From contig DATFBW010000277.1 in the NCBI GenBank assembly GCA_035253645.1, forward strand, positions 1-26,856: a stretch of DNA of 26,856 nt. Direction: 5' to 3'. Shown piece after piece: positions 23,626-26,856 of the stretch. How positions within the stretch are numbered: position 1 is the first letter of the stretch; each line of letters starts with the position of its first letter. A program made the translations under genes and the position numbers. The DNA comes from DASYRX01 sp035253645. GTDB taxonomy: Bacteria; Gemmatimonadota; Gemmatimonadetes; Gemmatimonadales; Gemmatimonadaceae. The notes beneath the pieces were generated by a model. The model saw only the letters and a list, made by a program, of their open reading frames with translations, made no database searches and was not told where the DNA came from.

Positions 23626-25545
23626 ATGAGAAAACTTCAGGTTATCGGTATGGCTGGTCTTCTCGGATTTTTGCTCGCGCGTTGCCAAGGGGGAGATAGT
23701 GCCCTCGGGGCTCGCAGCGTCACTGCGATTGCGTCCGTCGCCGTCATTCTCGGCTCCGACTTCGTCTTGTTAGGCGAGACGTCGCCCGCGAGCGTCGAGG
23801 TACGCAACCACGATGGCGAAGTTATCGACGCGCCCAGGGTTTCCTGGAAGACGCGGGATCCCGCGACGGCGGAGGTCTCCATTCAGGGGATCATCTCGGG
23901 CATGGGCCACGGCACGACCGAGATTGTCGCAACGGTCGATGGTGTTTCGGGCACAGCACGTGTGTTCGTCGTCGATTCGATGCCGGCCAACGCGGCCGCG
24001 GCAAACGATCCGGAGCTCCCGCGCGACTCGGTCGACGTATCGTGGCGTCCGGCGACAGGGCGGACAATCCACGTTAGGCAGGGGGACAACTTGCAGCGCG
24101 CCCTGGAACAGGCGCAACGCGGCGATGAGCTCGTGCTCGAGGCAGCGGCGACGTTCCGCGGTCATTTCCAGCTGCCGGCCAAACCGGGCAGCGCCGCCGA
24201 TGGGTGGATTACGGTCCGCACGTCGGCGCTCGATTTGTTGCCGGCGCCGGGCACGCGCATAGACCCCGCGCGCAGCTCGCTCATGCCCAAGATTGTCACT
24301 CCCGATCTTGTGGCGGCGCTGACGACCGAGCTTGGCGCGTCGGGCTGGCGTCTGGTCGGTATCGAAGTGACCGTCGATCCAGGCGTCAAAGGGGTCCAGC
24401 AAGGTCTGGTCTTGTTAGGCGACGGCGCCGGTGCACAGCGCTCGCTGCAGCAAGTAGCGACGGATCTGATCCTCGATCGCGTCTATATCCACGGACATCC
24501 TAACGTCAGCCTCAAGCGCTGCGTGGCGCTCAACTCGGCCCGCACGGCGATTGTCGATTCGCAGCTGTTGGAGTGCCACGGCAAGGGCTTCGATTCTCAG
24601 GCGATTGCCACCTGGACTGGCCCGGGGCCGTATCGCATAGAGAACAACCGCCTGGAAGCTGCGGGTGAGATCATCATTTTCGGCGGCGATACACCGTCGA
24701 TTCAGAACCTCGTACCCAGCGACATCACGATCAGGCGCAATTACATGCACCGCCCGCTGACATGGAAAGGTCTATGGACGGTGAAGAATCTGTTCGAGCT
24801 GAAGAACGCGCAACGCGTGCTTGTCGAGGGGAATATTCTCGAGAACAACTGGGCCGACGGCCAAATCGGACATGCGGTCGTTCTCGGTTCCGCCGATACC
24901 GGATATCCGTGGTGCATCGTGCAGGATGTCACGTTCCGCTACAACCATATCCACAACTCGGCCGGTGGGTTCAACCTGTTCGATCACTATGGCAACGCCC
25001 TTCCGATGCGGCGTGTGGCGGTGAAACACAACCTCCTAACGAATATCGGTGCGAGCGGCCTTGGGCAGAACGGCCGGATGTTTCAGCTCGCGGGACGGAT
25101 TGACGACCTGGCGATCGAGAACAACACGGGATTTTCACCTCAGATCTACGTCACGTTCGGTGACGAGGTCGGTCCCATGGCGCGCTTTACGTTCCGCAAC
25201 AACATCGGTGGCGACGCCGAATATCCGCTTCATGGCGGACGCGCGAATGGCGCGCAAGCGATCGCCCTCTATACGACAGCGGGCTCGCGGTTCGAGCGGA
25301 ACGTGATCATCACCCGCGTGCCGCCGCACTACCTTCCGCCGAGCAATACGTACATACCTTCACGCGCGGCGGTGGGCTTCGACGATAACGCGGGGGGCTT
25401 GGCCTCGTGGCGCCTCGCGCGGGACAGCCGGTATCGAGGCGCCGGCACGGGCGCATCGACGCCTGGCGCGAATATCGACGAGCTGGTTAGGCGCCTGGCC
25501 GGGGTAGGCGGGAGCAATTACCAACCCGCCGCGCGTCCACGTTAG
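23626..25545 (+). CDS. Secreted Ig-like (BIG2) plus right-handed beta-helix protein, possible polysaccharide lyase/epimerase
   Basis: 639 aa from the ATG at 23626. MRKLQVIGMAGLLGFLLARCQGG is a signal sequence ending in a Cys; the residue before the Cys is Arg rather than Gly/Ala/Ser, so lipoprotein processing is doubtful. Residues about 35-115 form a bacterial Ig-like 2 domain (SVEVRNHDGEVIDAPRVSWKTRDPATAEVS...GTTEIVATVDGVSGTARVFV). From about 145, IHVRQGDNLQRALEQAQRGDELVLEAAATFRG opens a parallel beta-helix with repeated N-x-I/L strands (FRYNHIHNSAGGFNL, VAVKHNLLTNIG, LAIENNTG, FTFRNNIGG). This fold is shared by alginate lyases, mannuronan C5-epimerases and pectate lyases. Adjacent algD makes a uronate-polymer substrate plausible. 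No family-specific catalytic motif was recognised. Confidence 0.82.
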   Translation: MRKLQVIGMAGLLGFLLARCQGGDSALGARSVTAIASVAVILGSDFVLLGETSPASVEVRNHDGEVIDAPRVSWKTRDPATAEVSIQGIISGMGHGTTEIVATVDGVSGTARVFVVDSMPANAAAANDPELPRDSVDVSWRPATGRTIHVRQGDNLQRALEQAQRGDELVLEAAATFRGHFQLPAKPGSAADGWITVRTSALDLLPAPGTRIDPARSSLMPKIVTPDLVAALTTELGASGWRLVGIEVTVDPGVKGVQQGLVLLGDGAGAQRSLQQVATDLILDRVYIHGHPNVSLKRCVALNSARTAIVDSQLLECHGKGFDSQAIATWTGPGPYRIENNRLEAAGEIIIFGGDTPSIQNLVPSDITIRRNYMHRPLTWKGLWTVKNLFELKNAQRVLVEGNILENNWADGQIGHAVVLGSADTGYPWCIVQDVTFRYNHIHNSAGGFNLFDHYGNALPMRRVAVKHNLLTNIGASGLGQNGRMFQLAGRIDDLAIENNTGFSPQIYVTFGDEVGPMARFTFRNNIGGDAEYPLHGGRANGAQAIALYTTAGSRFERNVIITRVPPHYLPPSNTYIPSRAAVGFDDNAGGLASWRLARDSRYRGAGTGASTPGANIDELVRRLAGVGGSNYQPAARPR

Positions 25546-26856
25546 GCGTTTTTCGCTTCGCCTCGCAGCCAGCGTTCCAGTATCAGAAGGTGCCACAGGT
25601 GACGCGCGGTCCGCGTGTCACGGGCGTCGTTCACCGCGTCGCGCACGGCGGCCCCGCGGATCCACCCTTGTTCATGGAGCAGGGAATTCTCGAAGGTGCG
25701 ATCCACCATCGATCGCCAGCGACCGAGGATCCAATCCTCTACAGGGATCGTGAAACCGCGCTTGCGCTCGTCCGCTACGAAGTCCCCGATGCGGCGACGG
25801 GCGATTTCACGCAAGACCGCTTTGAGGCGGCCGCGGTACAGCCGCGTGTCGATGGATAGTTGCGCTGCGTACTCCCATACCTCGTGATCGAAGAACGGCG
25901 ATCGTGCCTCCAGGGCGTAGTGCATGGTGGCGCCGTCTACCTTCGTTAGGTACTCGCTCACAAACTGCGTGCGCAGGTCGTAAGGCAAATATTCCAGCAG
26001 CACGCGACGAGCGCGGTCGACCGACCATGGCTCGCGGCGCGCGGCAACTTCCACATCTTCCAGGCGCGGTCCCAGAAAGCCGCGTCGTTGCATATCAGGG
26101 AGTCCGTCCGTCGCGCTCAGAAAGGCACCCAGACCGCCTGTCGCGTAATCGATGAGATGAACGACGCGCCGCAAATGCGATTCGTGGGGCAGCGAATCGC
26201 GCACCGCGCGCCACGCCGGACCGACGCCCGGGGGGATGAAACGCGCGGCTTGCTGAATCCGCGAGAGCATCAGATGGCGCGGATATCCGAGAAACACATC
26301 GTCGCCACCATCACCTGTCAGCAGAACTTTCACATTAGCGTGCGCCACCGCTTCGGAGACGCGGAGCATGCCTAACGCGGACGGCGAGGCGAACGGCTCG
26401 GCGTACGCGGCGACGAGGGTGTCCAGCTCGTCCGGCTCGTTGTCACGCAACGGGAGGATGTGATGCTTGATGCCGAGCTGCGCCGCGCAGCGCGCCGCGA
26501 GCTGTGACTCATCGGCGGGAGAGTCGGGAACGCCGACCGTGAAGGCTTCGACGTCACCGTTGCACGCACGAATAGCCCAGCACACGAGCGCCGAATCCAC
26601 ACCCCCGGACAGGAGCGCGCCGACAGGCACGTCCGCGTGCAACCGGCGCTCGGTTGCCGCCAGCAACAAGCGTTCAGTGTCCGCGACTGCGGCGTCGAAG
26701 GCGATTGTTTTTTCGAGCGCTGGTTCCGGGGGGGTCCAGTAACGTCGTGTGACGAGCTTGGAGTCCTTGGCGTGCCATTCCAGAATCGTCGCCGGCGGCA
26801 CCTTGTGCACATCCGCGAAAATGGAGCGCTCTTCGGTGACAAAGCCGTATTCCAGG
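25542..26856 (-). CDS. Second asparagine synthase (AsnB) family amidotransferase, N-terminus beyond the window
   Basis: The visible 437 codons begin inside the glutaminase domain (LEYGFVTEERSIFADVHKVPPATILEW), so the Cys2 region lies past the right edge. The synthetase domain is intact: PVGALLSGGVDSALVCWAI (PP-loop SGGVDS), FTVGVPDSPADESQLAARCAAQLG, VKVLLTGDGGDDVFLGYPRH, and MHYALEARSPFFDHEVWEYAAQL. ERKRGFTIPVEDWILGRW is the usual C-terminal element. The second loop reads TGDGGDD rather than TGEGSDE as in the first AsnB, and the two differ widely in sequence, so they are not recent duplicates. It is convergent with the beta-helix gene; the stop codons overlap by 4 nt within a CGTTAGG motif. 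Probable role: amidation in polysaccharide assembly. Confidence 0.92.
   Translation of the reverse strand, partial: LEYGFVTEERSIFADVHKVPPATILEWHAKDSKLVTRRYWTPPEPALEKTIAFDAAVADTERLLLAATERRLHADVPVGALLSGGVDSALVCWAIRACNGDVEAFTVGVPDSPADESQLAARCAAQLGIKHHILPLRDNEPDELDTLVAAYAEPFASPSALGMLRVSEAVAHANVKVLLTGDGGDDVFLGYPRHLMLSRIQQAARFIPPGVGPAWRAVRDSLPHESHLRRVVHLIDYATGGLGAFLSATDGLPDMQRRGFLGPRLEDVEVAARREPWSVDRARRVLLEYLPYDLRTQFVSEYLTKVDGATMHYALEARSPFFDHEVWEYAAQLSIDTRLYRGRLKAVLREIARRRIGDFVADERKRGFTIPVEDWILGRWRSMVDRTFENSLLHEQGWIRGAAVRDAVNDARDTRTARHLWHLLILERWLRGEAKNA

Larger units (their letters stand above)
94..26377. repeat. Dispersed 7-bp motif CCTAACG/CGTTAGG, 48 copies (DNA-uptake-like or other genome-wide motif)
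   Basis: CCTAACG starts at 94, 232, 855, 3840, 4994, 5135, 6492, 7794, 8304, 9095, 10106, 10307, 12179, 13394, 13934, 14188, 15084, 17375, 18819, 21608, 22104, 22391, 23123, 24499, 25035, 26371. CGTTAGG starts at 1068, 2237, 2919, 4004, 5774, 8087, 8642, 12753, 13156, 14822, 16108, 16394, 16897, 18039, 19460, 19639, 20273, 20865, 22821, 24072, 25540, 25944. About ten further copies differ at one end base (for example TGTTAGG at 14332 and 20284). In the CCTAACG orientation the preceding base is G in about 31 of 48, and TG precedes in 17, giving (A/C)TGCCTAACG. Copies occur inside almost every gene and in the permitted frames Leu(TTA), Val-Arg, Leu-Thr and Pro-Asn, so selection is on DNA rather than protein. 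Counted by eye; a few may be missed. Confidence 0.9.

Noticed and set aside
94..26377. CCTAA/TTAGG units as telomere-like repeats
   Set aside because: TTAGG is the arthropod telomere unit, but copies here are single, dispersed and inside bacterial genes, never in tandem.
94..26377. TTA-codon (bldA-like) regulation as explanation of the CGTTAGG copies
   Set aside because: The motif falls in several reading frames and on both strands, so only part of the copies yield TTA codons. TTA codons also occur outside it (for example near 12243).
94..26377. Chi or KOPS type orientation-dependent motif
   Set aside because: The 26/22 split between orientations shows no strand skew in this window. A whole-genome map would be needed for a firm exclusion.
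1..26856. tRNA, rRNA, CRISPR arrays, prophage or intact insertion sequences
   Set aside because: I looked for T-loop sequences, tandem direct repeats with spacers and transposase or integrase motifs and saw none. The only mobile-element-like structure is the palindrome at 3206-3316.

Overview
This window looks like a chromosomal segment of a high-GC, Gram-negative-type bacterium. I estimate the GC content by eye at about 65%. An environmental lineage such as Gemmatimonadota is possible, but no marker gene here settles the taxonomy, so the assignment is a guess. There are no rRNA or tRNA genes, CRISPR arrays, intact insertion sequences or phage genes. Seventeen protein genes account for nearly all of the sequence.

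Left part (1-4628, all minus strand): cobalamin-dependent methionine synthase metH runs off the left edge. It is preceded by a leader with a recognisable SAM-II-type riboswitch, an intrinsic terminator with a nine-T tail, and a plausible promoter. Between that leader and the next gene is a 111-bp element with perfect 30-bp inverted arms. Upstream lie yggT, yggU (DUF167) and a small degenerate receiver-like protein, the last two overlapping by ATGA.

Middle and right part (4701-26856): a surface-polysaccharide (capsule/EPS) biosynthesis and modification locus. Its first section has genes on both strands: two GT-C membrane glycosyltransferases flank a VanZ protein with an inserted LamG-like domain, followed by a Wzx-type flippase and a WbpP-like sugar-nucleotide epimerase. 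A divergent intergenic region with an 18-bp perfect palindrome then starts a long plus-strand run: GT2, GT4, heparinase II/III-family protein, AsnB amidotransferase, GT4, ATP-grasp ligase, PHP-domain hydrolase, polysaccharide deacetylase and GDP-mannose 6-dehydrogenase (AlgD type). After a 185-bp gap comes a secreted Ig-like plus beta-helix protein, and then a second AsnB-like gene, convergent and cut by the right edge. Taken together, the genes suggest a mannuronate-containing polymer whose carboxylates may be amidated (AsnB) or ligated to an amine (ATP-grasp), and which is deacetylated and trimmed or epimerised (heparinase-like, beta-helix). This is inference from gene content.

The most striking signal is not a gene. 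The 7-mer CCTAACG/CGTTAGG occurs 48 times in 26.9 kb by my hand count, about 15 times a simple base-composition expectation. It is nearly balanced between strands (26/22), lies in every permitted reading frame of unrelated genes, and supplies several stop codons. The extended form is roughly (A/C)TGCCTAACG. It behaves like a genome-wide DNA-level motif such as a DNA uptake sequence or a HIP1-like element.
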